From: Deltaproteobacteria bacterium
GTDB lineage: Bacteria > Desulfobacterota > Desulfobulbia > Desulfobulbales > SURF-16
Reading direction: 5' to 3'
DNA: 64,000 bases
NCBI GenBank assembly: GCA_016219175.1
Contig: JACRCD010000093.1
Span: 51,184 to 115,183 of the forward strand
Part shown: positions 28,606 through 37,851 of the stretch, one piece after another
Layout: each line of letters starts with the position of its first letter
How positions within the stretch are numbered: position 1 is the stretch's first letter
The notes under the pieces: model-generated
What the model was told of the DNA's origin: nothing
The model's input: only the letters and a program-made list of their open reading frames with translations
Database searches by the model: none
Program-made: the position numbers and the translations under genes

Positions 28606-30306
28606 ACTTTGCTGATCCACCGTCTTGATCCTGGCATGAATGGGCGGCACTGCCTCCTCGTCGATCAAGACATCGATCACCGTCGGCCTCCCCGCCTCAA
28701 AAACGTCAGCCATGAAATCCGGGGTAATCTCGCCCGGATGTTCCACTCTGATTCCCCGGGCTCCCAACCCTTCGGCTACCTGGGCGAAATTGACCCGTTT
28801 GAAGTGCGGGGTCAACCCATCCGGTATGGGGGTGCTGAAAAGACGCCGGCCATGGTAGACCATACCCAGCATGGCATTGTTGAAAACCACCCAGACCACG
28901 GGAATATCATAATTGACCGCGGTCGCCACCTCAAATCCGTTCATCTGAAAACTACCGTCGCCCACCATGGTCACCACCGGCCTGTCCGGTCTGGCCAGCT
29001 TGGCGCCAACCGGCGCGGCAACCGCGTAGCCCATGGACCCGAAGCCCATGCTCATGTAAAAACAGTAAGGGATCTTAAAGTGCATGTAGCGGGTGGCCCA
29101 GGCCATGATGCAGCCCATGTCGGCAAAAAAAATCGTGTCCTGGGGGCAGCTTTTCTGCAGGTCCTCCACCAGAAATCGGGGATGGTATAAACCGTTGCCG
29201 GACGCCGGAAGCTCGTCCGCCGCCGCGGCTTTGCTCTTTAATTCCGCCACCTTGACAGACAAATGGGAACGAGCCCTTATCCCCCGGATTGAACGCTCTT
29301 CCACCACCGCCTTGCTCAACTCCTTGAGGGTCATGCGGGCATCACCCTCAAGGCCGATGGTCGCGCAATAGTTCTTGCCGATACTGGAGGGATTGATGTC
29401 AATATGAATCAGACTGCCCGTCGGTTTCAGTTTCTGATCCCAGCCGCTGGTCATCATCTCGTTAAATGAGGTGCCCACGGCCAGCAGAACATCCACATCC
29501 TCTTCGATGATGTACTGCTTGGCCACGGGATCACCGGCAAAGCCCAGCACCCCGAGGGAAAGCGGATGATTCTCCGGGAAGACCCCCTTGCCCTTAGGCG
29601 AGGTGGCAACCGGCACCTGCAGAAGCTGGGCCAGTTCCCGCAACTCGTAAGCGGCCTGGGACAAGCTCACCCCCCAGCCGGCAATGATAACCGGATGTTT
29701 GGCCGCCACCAGTTTTTTGGCCGCTTTTTTGATGCCCTGCTCGTCAAACATGCGGATATCGGTCTTCAGATAGCAGTCGCCCTGCTCGACAACCTCTTTT
29801 TTCATCATGTTGATGGGGAGGTTCAGGTGCACCGGGCCGGTCGGCCCGGACAGAGCGGAGCGGATAGCCTTGCGCAGCATGTACTGGGCCCGCTGTTCAC
29901 TGATCAGCATGCCCGAATATTTTGTAAAGGTTCTGAAGATGGAAACCATATTCACCCCTTCGGCCCCTGATTCCTGCAGAGCGCCCTTGCCGAAAACCGA
30001 GGTGGCCACCTGGCCGGTGAGAGCCAGCACGGGAATGGAATCGGCGTAGGCCGAGGCCAGGCCGGTAATCAGGTTGGAGGCGCCTGGTCCGGAGGTGGCG
30101 CAGCAGACGCCCAGCTCTCCTGACACCCGGGCAAAGCCGTCCGCCATGAAGGCTGCCCCTTCCTCATGCTTGGTGACGATGGAAACAATTTCCGGCTCAT
30201 TGAAGATTGCGGTGTTCAGGTCTTCGATGGCTCCCCCTGGAATGCCAAAAATATATTTGATGCCCATGCTCTTCAAGGCCTGGACGATTAATTCCGCTGT
30301 GTTCAT
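28603..30306 (-). CDS. Acetolactate synthase large subunit-like TPP enzyme
   Basis: Three TPP-enzyme domains are visible in 567 residues: the PYR domain with catalytic Glu in TKHEEGAAFMADGFAR, a central FAD/Rossmann-like domain (GWGVSLSQAAYELREL), and the PP domain with GDGSFQMNGFEVATA followed by the NN of the thiamine-diphosphate motif. It resembles the catabolic acetolactate synthase/oxo-acid decarboxylase group; no ilvN-type regulatory subunit is next to it, so its product is uncertain. The stop codon is the first three bases of a copy of the dispersed element. Confidence 0.85.
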   Translation of the reverse strand: MNTAELIVQALKSMGIKYIFGIPGGAIEDLNTAIFNEPEIVSIVTKHEEGAAFMADGFARVSGELGVCCATSGPGASNLITGLASAYADSIPVLALTGQVATSVFGKGALQESGAEGVNMVSIFRTFTKYSGMLISEQRAQYMLRKAIRSALSGPTGPVHLNLPINMMKKEVVEQGDCYLKTDIRMFDEQGIKKAAKKLVAAKHPVIIAGWGVSLSQAAYELRELAQLLQVPVATSPKGKGVFPENHPLSLGVLGFAGDPVAKQYIIEEDVDVLLAVGTSFNEMMTSGWDQKLKPTGSLIHIDINPSSIGKNYCATIGLEGDARMTLKELSKAVVEERSIRGIRARSHLSVKVAELKSKAAAADELPASGNGLYHPRFLVEDLQKSCPQDTIFFADMGCIMAWATRYMHFKIPYCFYMSMGFGSMGYAVAAPVGAKLARPDRPVVTMVGDGSFQMNGFEVATAVNYDIPVVWVVFNNAMLGMVYHGRRLFSTPIPDGLTPHFKRVNFAQVAEGLGARGIRVEHPGEITPDFMADVFEAGRPTVIDVLIDEEAVPPIHARIKTVDQQS

Positions 30307-30376
30307 ATAAATAAAACTCCTTCATTGCTGTTTGACGATAATTCTTTACAACATTTGTAATGGCGCATAAAAATCC

Positions 30377-30404
30377 GGAGAGATGGGTATTTGTCACATC
30401 TCCT
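30377..30404 (-). promoter_or_regulatory. Terminator-like leader hairpin upstream of the TPP enzyme
   Basis: On the minus strand GGAGATG pairs with CATCTC(T)CC across an 11-base loop and is followed by GGATTTTT, about 70 nt before the start codon. It could be a weak attenuator. I see no leader peptide, so the role is unproven. Confidence 0.3.
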
Positions 30405-30777
30405 CAAATTCTCATGATACTTTAAGTTTTCAAGACAGATGCATAAAAGGGGTATGGAAGCGTCACTCCACCTGCTACTCTTTCCTTTCGCTCTCTTGCT
30501 CTCTGTCAAAAGAAAGAGAGCAACCGACTGTCACAAAAGAGTCACATTTTGATCAAATGTCAAGACAATAGACACAATACAGGGAATACGGTTTTTACCA
30601 ACCCCGGCGATATGGCCGCACCTATGGCAGAATGACAAAATCCGGGATTGACAAAAAAATCAGCAAGGTCTCAAGCAACCACGCTCGCCCTCTGAATCCA
30701 TTGCCGATTTACGCAACAGGTCAAACGTATTATCTACGGGCATCCTCATGTCGTGTCCTTATTTCAGCCGCCTTCAA

Positions 30778-30888
30778 ATCAATACCATTGCCGGCTACGC
30801 TGCACTGCTCCTCGCTATACTCCGTGTACTGTCTCGTCGCTGTTCGCTTGCCTTCGCGGTCTTTTTTCGGATGCAACTTGGTATCAAT
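30778..30888. repeat. 111-bp palindrome-ended element nested in the TonB remnant
   Basis: ATCAATACCA at the left and TGGTATCAAT at the right are inverted repeats with two mismatches. The interior is unrelated to the TonB remnant frame and marks where similarity to the intact receptor stops, which points to insertion. Confidence 0.5.
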
Positions 30889-31130
30889 GGTTTCGGGATC
30901 AAAATCAGGATTGCCAGTTGCCGCGGGATTATTCTGGGCGTATAATTCGGCAAAGGAAGGCGGGCGGAAGGCCAGGCCGTAAAGCAGTTTGCTGGTCAGA
31001 TCAGCGCGGGTCTGCCAGACCAGGGCCCGCCTCGGTTTAACGGTCGTGCCGAATTGATATACTTATGACCGGCACTGAAACGGACCAGATGCTGGTTGAA
31101 ACCGGAATAAAAAAGCGCGGTTTCTTCGGC
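30885..31130 (-). pseudogene. Decayed TonB-dependent receptor fragment
   Basis: Two minus-strand segments match the intact receptor at 33730-35823. About 31130-31056 encodes ALFYSGFNQHLVRFSAGHKY, comparable with IYSGLLDHSLRFATGLKY. Then, in another frame, 31053-30885 encodes GTTVKPRRALVWQTRADLTS and continues through LLYGLAFRPPSF to GNPDFDPETID, comparable with GSTVNPRLALVWEARSDLAA, ILYGRAFRAPSF and GNPDVDPETID. About 70 codons between the segments are missing and there is no start or complete frame. The rest of 30307-31249 holds only this remnant and the nested element; I see no gene there. Confidence 0.8.
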
Positions 31131-31249
31131 TAGGTTTGATCGATGTGATAGGGACTCCCGATATACCCGTCCGTAAAACTAAATATAAATCATTTATTGA
31201 AACTTTATACGAGTTCTTTGCCGCCGTTATTACCCCTTTCTCTCTCGCA

Positions 31250-31975
31250 TTATGTTGCATTCACACCTCCGTCAACATTCCATACCGCTCCGGTCACATA
31301 GCTCGCTTCAGCCTGGGCCACGATCACCTGGGCGATTTCTTCCGGTCGGGCAAACCGCTGCAATGGGATCATTGCTTCCTGTTGCCGCTTCACCGCCGCA
31401 AGCTGATCGGCGGTCAGGCCGAGCTTGTCTAAAATAGGCGTTTCGGTGGCTCCCGGTGCAACTACATTGACCCGGATTCCCTTTGGCGCCAGTTCCAGAG
31501 CAAGGCTTTTGCTGAACGCATCCACTCCTCCCTTGCTAGCTGCATAAAGTGCTGCATTGGGTAAGCCGTTATTAACAATTATCGAGGACACATTAATGAT
31601 GCAACCTCGTTTTTTTTCCAAGGCTGGTAACATTTCTTGAATAAGGAGTAATGGGCCACGAAGGTTTATGTTGAAAAACGAGTCGTAATCTTGCGGCGTA
31701 CACGCTGCTAACGGGATAAATTGAGCAATAGCCGCATTGTTCACCAGAACATCCAAACCTGTTTCCCGAAAAGAAGAGGCGAGATTTTTCAGATCCTCAG
31801 GGGATCCCATATCTGCAATGAACGGGTTGACAGAGAGAGCGCCAGCTGCCTGCTCAATTCGTTCGCGATCGCGACCTGAGATGGTTACGTTATATCCCCT
31901 CTCATGAAACAGCCGAGCTGTCGCAAAACCAATTCCTGAGTTGCCTCCGGTAACAAGTACTGTTTTTTTGGTCAT
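31250..31975 (-). CDS. Short-chain dehydrogenase/reductase (FabG-like)
   Basis: Classical SDR of 241 residues: cofactor motif TGGNSGIGFATA near residue 8, NNAA near 80, catalytic Ser in INVSSI and YAASK for the Tyr/Lys pair near 145, and a C-terminal GAVWNVDGG. It reduces or oxidises a small carbonyl/alcohol with NAD(P)(H); substrate unknown. The start at 31975 has GGAAG upstream; the frame is open to 32053. It is the last gene of the operon behind two citrate-synthase-like genes (87-bp gap). Confidence 0.9.
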   Translation of the reverse strand: MTKKTVLVTGGNSGIGFATARLFHERGYNVTISGRDRERIEQAAGALSVNPFIADMGSPEDLKNLASSFRETGLDVLVNNAAIAQFIPLAACTPQDYDSFFNINLRGPLLLIQEMLPALEKKRGCIINVSSIIVNNGLPNAALYAASKGGVDAFSKSLALELAPKGIRVNVVAPGATETPILDKLGLTADQLAAVKRQQEAMIPLQRFARPEEIAQVIVAQAEASYVTGAVWNVDGGVNAT

Positions 31976-32062
31976 ATTTTCTTCCTTCAATATCATACTA
32001 ATCCAACCCATTAAAGCTGGTGAAAGTTTTATTCTCAGTCGCGCAGGGAACAAATCTCCCCT

Positions 32063-32911
32063 TTATCCACGTGCTGGTACCGGCCGTGACGGCACACCCT
32101 GATAATCGATATCATCGCATCGCAATGGAAAAAATGATTCGGGGGGATTCTCCATCGACTCCACATAACAGGCATGAACGCCTGAATTAACAACCATGCT
32201 ACACATACGATAAATTTCCTGGGGATTGAATTCTTGATCGGACAAGAAACCGGCTATATACCCGCCAATATTCATTGATTCGTTAAATTTTTCCAATAAA
32301 AACCCTTCGATTTCAAAAGCAAGTGTCAAATGCTCTCCTGAAGTATAGCCGAGTTCACTGCTGACACGTTTCATTGCCGGAACACGCTCATCGCCACTGG
32401 CCACAGGACGTGCGTATCCGACGATGTTCGGCGGCATTCCGGGACGACGCTGCTGTAACTTCACGATTTCAGCTACTGGCATTCCTTTATTTTTTTTTAG
32501 CAAAGCATCAACAATGAATTGTGAGGCAGCAAGAAGAGGTGCCGAGCCATACATTGGCGAGTCTGCCGCTAAAACACCACTACAAACGGCGGCTACAGGT
32601 GAGGTCCGCATTGTCCCGCCCAAACTGCCCACCTGGTTACACCAGATTCTCGCATCAGGCCAACTCAGGCAAATAAATATATTCTCTAACCAGTCAGCCA
32701 GTCGGCGTTCCACCATGCGACCCGTTACATTAAGGATAAGTACCTGAAAAAAAGAAGCCTTGCCCACCAATTCATCCATCATGGAATAACCGTGATTATA
32801 GACGGCTTCGCCAACCACCCAACCCCCTTTACGGGAATAAATAACGCCATGGCGTTTATGCCAAAACGTCAAATCAACGGTTTCTTTTTTTTGCTTCCGG
32901 GGCAATGACAT
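32063..32911 (-). CDS. Citrate-synthase-superfamily protein, lyase-like, catalytic residues replaced (1)
   Basis: The 282-residue protein aligns by eye with citryl-CoA lyase and the C-terminal module of ATP-citrate lyase. GYARPVASGDERV at 165-177 corresponds to the family's GHRV..-DPR loop but has Ala167 instead of the catalytic His. SMNIGGYIAGF at 212-222 corresponds to LNVDG..G and has Gly216 where the catalytic Asp is expected. The end, with GVHACYVES, matches the family's GfvGH..-E region. Start: ATG at 32911 with GAGG six bases upstream, overlapping the upstream gene by 38 nt. It could be a pseudoenzyme subunit paired with the neighbour. Other family assignments are not excluded. Confidence 0.7.
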   Translation of the reverse strand: MSLPRKQKKETVDLTFWHKRHGVIYSRKGGWVVGEAVYNHGYSMMDELVGKASFFQVLILNVTGRMVERRLADWLENIFICLSWPDARIWCNQVGSLGGTMRTSPVAAVCSGVLAADSPMYGSAPLLAASQFIVDALLKKNKGMPVAEIVKLQQRRPGMPPNIVGYARPVASGDERVPAMKRVSSELGYTSGEHLTLAFEIEGFLLEKFNESMNIGGYIAGFLSDQEFNPQEIYRMCSMVVNSGVHACYVESMENPPESFFPLRCDDIDYQGVPSRPVPARG

Positions 32912-33713
32912 AATGTTCCTCATCCAAAAAAGGCATGGCGGCTATTGATTTATAAGGACTGGCAAGTTCAAGGCCATGGGCCAGAAGCCCAGGTGCGCAA
33001 AATAATTGAAAAAGTCCCGCACCCGCCTGGGGCTGGAAACCCAAGTCACAAAACACACAAGCCGCAACCCCGCTCGCCAGCCAACCCATTCCTTCCCTTC
33101 CGAGGGCATTGACAAAATCAGTCCCCCATCTGAGGGCCTTGCCGCAAGCGGGTAAAGAACACAACAGCACTGCCAGCTCCTGCGGAACAGGGTCGATCCC
33201 ACCGAATCGGCTGCCGAAGCCAGGAGCGATATGACAATCGCCCTCTCCGTTATTTCTAGTTGCCAGCAGCTCTTCGGCAACCAAGGCCGCCTCTCTGCTC
33301 TGATTCTGCCGGATGAAGCGGATTGCGGCCTCAACCTCTTCACCCCCCAAATAAGCCCCACCAAGGACAGACAACGCGATGGGGAGAATATGGACGGAAT
33401 TTGTCTTGCCTACCCCTGCATTCATAGCCGCTCTTGTCGCCGGGTGACGAGGGCCGGGATTGATAAGGCCGATCATCAGCGATTCGATCATTTGCGCCTG
33501 CTCTGGAGAGGGAAGCTCTCCACGGAAAAGCAGATAGAGCACATCAATAAAGCTTCTTGTCCTTATCAGCCCAAACAGGTCGTAACCGTGACAACGACAG
33601 CGCTCGGCAAGAAAAGGATTGTGCGCGGAAGGGACCTCCTCCCATATTTTGGTAACCGTGCGGGTTGCAAATTTCAGATCCCGTCGCCGTACTTGTATTT
33701 TTTCGTCTCCCAT
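32874..33713 (-). CDS. Citrate-synthase-superfamily protein, lyase-like, catalytic residues replaced (2)
   Basis: A second 279-residue member of the same superfamily, only distantly similar to its neighbour. Recognisable parts are the N-terminal helix pattern LFGLIRTRSFIDVLYLLFRG, GGAYLGGEEVEAA at 118-130 (the GDRFGGA-like loop), and GFGSRFGGIDPVP at 165-177, where Ser168 stands in place of the catalytic His of GfGHR. The C-terminal GLLAHGLELA fits the family. I start at ATG 33713, 16 nt after the TonB receptor stop; the open frame continues upstream through the receptor gene. Tandem short members both lacking the histidine suggest a heteromer with a new role, which is inference. Confidence 0.7.
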   Translation of the reverse strand: MGDEKIQVRRRDLKFATRTVTKIWEEVPSAHNPFLAERCRCHGYDLFGLIRTRSFIDVLYLLFRGELPSPEQAQMIESLMIGLINPGPRHPATRAAMNAGVGKTNSVHILPIALSVLGGAYLGGEEVEAAIRFIRQNQSREAALVAEELLATRNNGEGDCHIAPGFGSRFGGIDPVPQELAVLLCSLPACGKALRWGTDFVNALGREGMGWLASGVAACVFCDLGFQPQAGAGLFQLFCAPGLLAHGLELASPYKSIAAMPFLDEEHYVIAPEAKKRNR

Positions 33714-33729
33714 AAATGTCTTGCGCCGA

Positions 33730-35823
33730 TCAGAAATGCATACGAACTTCACCCCAAATGGCCCTGCCCGGCATTGGGTAATCATTGGGAACCAGGGCGC
33801 CACCCGGGGCCGTCGGATCATACGGACTCGGCTCCCGCACATCCTCGTCAAAAAGATTCCGCAGCGAAAGGGCTGCGTCCCAGTGCTCGGCAATGTTCTT
33901 GCGGCGCAGAGTGAGGTTAACAAAGCTATAATTGTCAATGTCCGATCGAGGGTCGTTGTTTGCTCTGTGCCGTTCAGCTATCCAGAAATATTGGCCTTTG
34001 ATGGACCAGTCCGGCAAAAACTTCCAGTCGGCATCAGCATAAAGCTTCCATTCCGGCGTGTCGGGCATGATCTCATCAGTATCTTGATTTACAGTGCGTT
34101 GATTGGCAATGTTGCCACGCAGTTGTAGATTTCTCATCACCTGCCAGTTTATATCGAGCTCAAACCCATGACCTTTTAACTGGGCAAAGTTCTCAGCCAC
34201 CGCCGGCAGGGGTCCGACATATTGAATAAGATCATCAATTTCCTGATAAAAAAAACTGGGAATGATGCGCAGGTCCTGCGTGGCCTGCCAATCAAACGAC
34301 AGCTCATAAGCATCTATGGTTTCCGGGTCAACATCAGGATTGCCGTGATTAACAGGATTACTCTGAAAGTACTGTTCCGAAAAAGAGGGCGCCCGGAAAG
34401 CCCGGCCGTAAAGGATTTTGGCGGCAAGGTCGGAACGGGCCTCCCAGACCAGGGCCAAACGGGGATTGACCGTGGAGCCGAAATCGTCATAATCATCATA
34501 ACGCACCCCGGCGGTCAATTCCCAATGCCGGGCAAGGGACCATTCATCCTGGAGCGAAATATACTTGAGAAAGCGGTGCTGGTCTTCCATAAAAATATCA
34601 GGAGTTCCCCGCAAACTATACATTGGTCCGAACCACTCGGAGGGAGGCACGATAGTAAGCAGAAAATTTTTGTATTCGTTGGTTTCCGCATCAAAATATT
34701 TGAGGCCTGTGGCAAAGCGCAAGCTATGATCCAGCAGACCGCTGTATATGCCGACCGCCTCCAGACCGCCGTTATTTTCCTCGCCAACAGGCCGGCCCTG
34801 TGCATTCAGCACCTCTTCAGGATAAAACTGAAAAAAACCGTCAAGCTCCTGGTAAAGATAATGGCCCCGCACGCTGACATCCCAGTTTTTAGCCAATTCC
34901 TTGTTGTGATACATGATATCAAACAATAATTGATTGCCATCGGACAGACTGTCATAATTCAGGACCTGAACTGCTCCAGGCCCCATGCGGTTCTCATGCC
35001 AATGTCCGTAAAATCCGGCAACCCAGCGATCTTCCTTGTTGAGTCCCAGATGAACATCCACCTGTTCAGCTCGTGTATCAAGTTCGTCAGGGGCCAGGGA
35101 AGGCGACCCGCTCCCCAGCCCGTCCTGATCGATAACCCGATCATCATCACCTTGTGTTTTCTGCGTTTCAACGCCGGCAACCAGATTCCATCCGCCATAG
35201 GTGCCGCCATGCTGGAGCCAGGCGTCGGTGGTATCAAAAGAACCATAGCGAAGGCCGGCTTTCGTCCCGTCCACTTCATGACCATCCTTGGTAATCACGT
35301 TGACCGTACCGCTGAAGGCATCGGCTCCGTGTACTGCCGATCCAGGCCCCCGGACCACTTCCACCCGGGATATCATGGCTATCGGGATATTGGAAGTCTT
35401 GAGCCGTTCTCCTTCTATAATTCTGGTGAGAGGCAAGCCGTTGATGAGCAGCAGAACCTGGGGATTGTTACTGGTTCGCATCCCGCGAATAGACCAAATA
35501 GATGAGAAAATATTGAGACCGGATGGCGAAACGTGAAGACCGGGCACCGTTTCCAGCACCTCGTCCAGGGTGGTGGCGCCCATGGCCTCAATATCCCCGG
35601 CAGTGATGACCGTGGCCACCGAGGGCGCCAGATGCACCGGCTTGAGGCTGCCGGTGGCTGTTACCAGCAGACGGTCAGCCCGGTAAACATCCTCTTCCTG
35701 GAGATCCGCCCCGAACATATCTTCAAAAGCCTTGATGTTTTCTCCCTCAGGTTCCGCACCTCGCAGCGTAGCAGGAATCATCAGAAGCAGGGCCAAAATG
35801 GTGGTCATATACTGTTTTTTCAT
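33730..35823 (-). CDS. TonB-dependent outer-membrane receptor
   Basis: Outer-membrane beta-barrel importer driven by TonB. A signal peptide covers residues 1-23. The plug domain (about 55-175) has VTAGDIEAMGATTLDEVLE and RVEVVRGPGSAVHGADAFSG, and the 22-strand barrel ends in Phe697 (VRMHF), as required for BAM assembly. It belongs to the CirA/vitamin-receptor-like group; the ligand cannot be read from sequence. It is first in an operon with two citrate-synthase-like proteins and an SDR, and divergent from a sensor kinase pair. I saw no cobalamin riboswitch or obvious Fur box upstream. Confidence 0.93.
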   Translation of the reverse strand: MKKQYMTTILALLLMIPATLRGAEPEGENIKAFEDMFGADLQEEDVYRADRLLVTATGSLKPVHLAPSVATVITAGDIEAMGATTLDEVLETVPGLHVSPSGLNIFSSIWSIRGMRTSNNPQVLLLINGLPLTRIIEGERLKTSNIPIAMISRVEVVRGPGSAVHGADAFSGTVNVITKDGHEVDGTKAGLRYGSFDTTDAWLQHGGTYGGWNLVAGVETQKTQGDDDRVIDQDGLGSGSPSLAPDELDTRAEQVDVHLGLNKEDRWVAGFYGHWHENRMGPGAVQVLNYDSLSDGNQLLFDIMYHNKELAKNWDVSVRGHYLYQELDGFFQFYPEEVLNAQGRPVGEENNGGLEAVGIYSGLLDHSLRFATGLKYFDAETNEYKNFLLTIVPPSEWFGPMYSLRGTPDIFMEDQHRFLKYISLQDEWSLARHWELTAGVRYDDYDDFGSTVNPRLALVWEARSDLAAKILYGRAFRAPSFSEQYFQSNPVNHGNPDVDPETIDAYELSFDWQATQDLRIIPSFFYQEIDDLIQYVGPLPAVAENFAQLKGHGFELDINWQVMRNLQLRGNIANQRTVNQDTDEIMPDTPEWKLYADADWKFLPDWSIKGQYFWIAERHRANNDPRSDIDNYSFVNLTLRRKNIAEHWDAALSLRNLFDEDVREPSPYDPTAPGGALVPNDYPMPGRAIWGEVRMHF

Positions 35824-35873
35824 ACTTTTCCACCTCTCCGATTATTTTTCTTCTCGTGTGGCTGAATTCTTTC

Positions 35874-35902
35874 ATCATGAACTTCCTGAAGTAAATTGTC
35901 AA
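35874..35902 (-). promoter_or_regulatory. Sigma70 promoter of the TonB receptor operon
   Basis: Consensus TTGACA (35902-35897) and CATGAT (35879-35874) are 17 bp apart, about 50 bp upstream of the receptor ATG, in the 234-bp region shared with the divergent kinase gene. Confidence 0.55.
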
Positions 35903-36057
35903 TATTTCCTGCTGAAACAGCCATTTTTCCCGTGAAAAAAATCCCGCGGCCAGAATAGTACAGCAAACCATGACAGCCGCATTTTCGCTCATCATTTATA
36001 GTCTGGCCCCTGTAGTTTTATTTGCTTTCCCTGATTGAATACTTGTATGGTGAATGT

Positions 36058-37851
36058 ATGGAACTTCTTGAAACCATAACAAAAATGAAGAGCCGCAGGC
36101 TGTCGATCAAGGTTTATCTCATTCTGATTAATGTGATTCTCCTCTGTCTGCTTTTTCCCGCGGCCGGCTTTCATTTCATGCAGGAGTCGGCCCAGTTCCG
36201 TGATTTACAGCTGCAACGCACCATCAGCCAGATGCATGATTCCCTTGAACGACGGGCCGTCACCCTGGCCCGCAATCTCAGCCTGAGCGCAGGCGAGGCC
36301 GTGGCGGGCTTTGACTTCAGCCTGCTGTCCAACATGGCCAGCCAGATGGTGGAAAACGACCCGGAGATCCTCTATTTTCTCATCGCCGACCGGAATGAGA
36401 ATGTCGTGGTGCGCAAGGAGAGTAAAGACCTTGCCAAATGCCCGGACGTGGAAAAAAAGATCACAGACGAGCCGTCCGGCGGTGAATTTCCCGACTATCT
36501 GCCCAAGGAGCAGCCTGTTTCATACCGTATCCGCAAGAACCCGAAGGTGCTGGAGGTAATTGTTCCGGTCTATAGCGGAGGGCAGCTTTGGGGAAGCATG
36601 CGCTGCGGCCATTCCCTGGACAAGCTTGACCAGGAAATCGGCTTTGTCCGGCAGGAATGGGCCTCCAGAATGCAGCAATTCAAATTTTATCTCTATTCCA
36701 CCATGGCGCTTTTTTTCATGCTGGGCACCGGCGTGGCGCTTTTTGCCACCCGCTACCTTGTCCGTTCCATCGACGCCCTGAATGCCGGGGTCAAACAGGT
36801 GGCGGAAGGGGATCTGGAACACGAAATACATGTTGGCCGCTTGGCCTGCGATGAGTTCTTCACCCTTTCCCGGGCATTTAACAGCATGACCCGGAAATTG
36901 CGGGATTCCTACCACCAACTGCAGGATTACAGCCGTTCCCTGGAAGATAAGGTGGCCGCGCGCACCAGGGATCTTGAGCAGGCTCAGGCCTCCCTGGTGC
37001 AACAGGCCCATGAAGCGGGGATGGCGGAAATGGCGGTGGGTGTACTGCACAATATCGGTAATGCCATCACGCCAGCCAATATCGGCCTCTCCCTGCTTAT
37101 AAAAAAGCTTGGGGAAAGTCCGCTGCGTACCGGTTTAACCGCCGCGCTGGCGCCCCTTGGCCAGGTAATTAACCGTGACAGCGCGTTGTCCGCGGATGAA
37201 AAAAAACGTTATGCCGGTATTATTACTCTCCTGCCTGAGAGTATCCGCCAGGAGTATGACCAATCCATTGAAGAAATTAAAAAGGTCAAGGATAAGCATG
37301 AGCATGTGGAAAGCATTATTGCCTTGCAGATGCGCTATGCCCGGCTGGTGGGCAACTTTGCCGAGATCAGTTTCAATCAGCTGGTGACCGACGCCCTGCA
37401 GATGCTGGAAGACTCCATGATGAAGCGCCAGGTAAGGGTGACGACGGATCTGGGTCAGTTGCCGCTGATACGGGCCGAGGAGCCCAAACTGCTGCAGATC
37501 CTGATCAACATCATCAAAAATGGCTTTGAGGCCATGGAAGAGACTCCGCCGGAAAACAGACGGCTTGCCATTACCACCGCTTTTCAGCCGGGAAATCCCG
37601 GCCAGGTGATGTGCCGGGTCAAAGACTCCGGCTGCGGGTTCAAAGCGGAGGACAGGGAAAAGCTCTTCACCTTCGGCTTTACAACCAAGGCCAAGGGATC
37701 AGGCTTCGGTCTGCATTCCTGCGCCAATTATATCATTGCCAATCAAGGCACCATTGAGGCAAAAAGTGACGGGCCGGGGCAGGGGGCCGAATTTGTCGTC
37801 CGGCTGCCGCTTGACCCCGGATTGAAAGGAAAGGATCATGCAGGTGGATAA
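36058..37851 (+). CDS. Membrane sensor histidine kinase with HAMP domain
   Basis: Two membrane helices (about residues 20-42 and 205-230) flank a periplasmic sensor domain of about 160 residues. A HAMP domain follows (VRSIDALNAGVKQVAEGDLE), then a coiled coil and the H-box GVLHNIGNAITP, a pattern used by a kinase subfamily with sparse cognate regulators. The HATPase domain has N-box LINIIKNGFEAME, DSGCGF and GSGFGLHSCANYI. I use the ATG at 36058; in-frame TTG 36022 lacks a ribosome site. It overlaps the downstream hybrid kinase gene by 14 nt. Ligand unknown. Confidence 0.88.
   Translation: MELLETITKMKSRRLSIKVYLILINVILLCLLFPAAGFHFMQESAQFRDLQLQRTISQMHDSLERRAVTLARNLSLSAGEAVAGFDFSLLSNMASQMVENDPEILYFLIADRNENVVVRKESKDLAKCPDVEKKITDEPSGGEFPDYLPKEQPVSYRIRKNPKVLEVIVPVYSGGQLWGSMRCGHSLDKLDQEIGFVRQEWASRMQQFKFYLYSTMALFFMLGTGVALFATRYLVRSIDALNAGVKQVAEGDLEHEIHVGRLACDEFFTLSRAFNSMTRKLRDSYHQLQDYSRSLEDKVAARTRDLEQAQASLVQQAHEAGMAEMAVGVLHNIGNAITPANIGLSLLIKKLGESPLRTGLTAALAPLGQVINRDSALSADEKKRYAGIITLLPESIRQEYDQSIEEIKKVKDKHEHVESIIALQMRYARLVGNFAEISFNQLVTDALQMLEDSMMKRQVRVTTDLGQLPLIRAEEPKLLQILINIIKNGFEAMEETPPENRRLAITTAFQPGNPGQVMCRVKDSGCGFKAEDREKLFTFGFTTKAKGSGFGLHSCANYIIANQGTIEAKSDGPGQGAEFVVRLPLDPGLKGKDHAGG

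Noticed and set aside
35824..36057. Cobalamin riboswitch or Fur box upstream of the TonB receptor
   Set aside because: No B12-box sequence or GATAATGATAATCATTATC-like palindrome was found.
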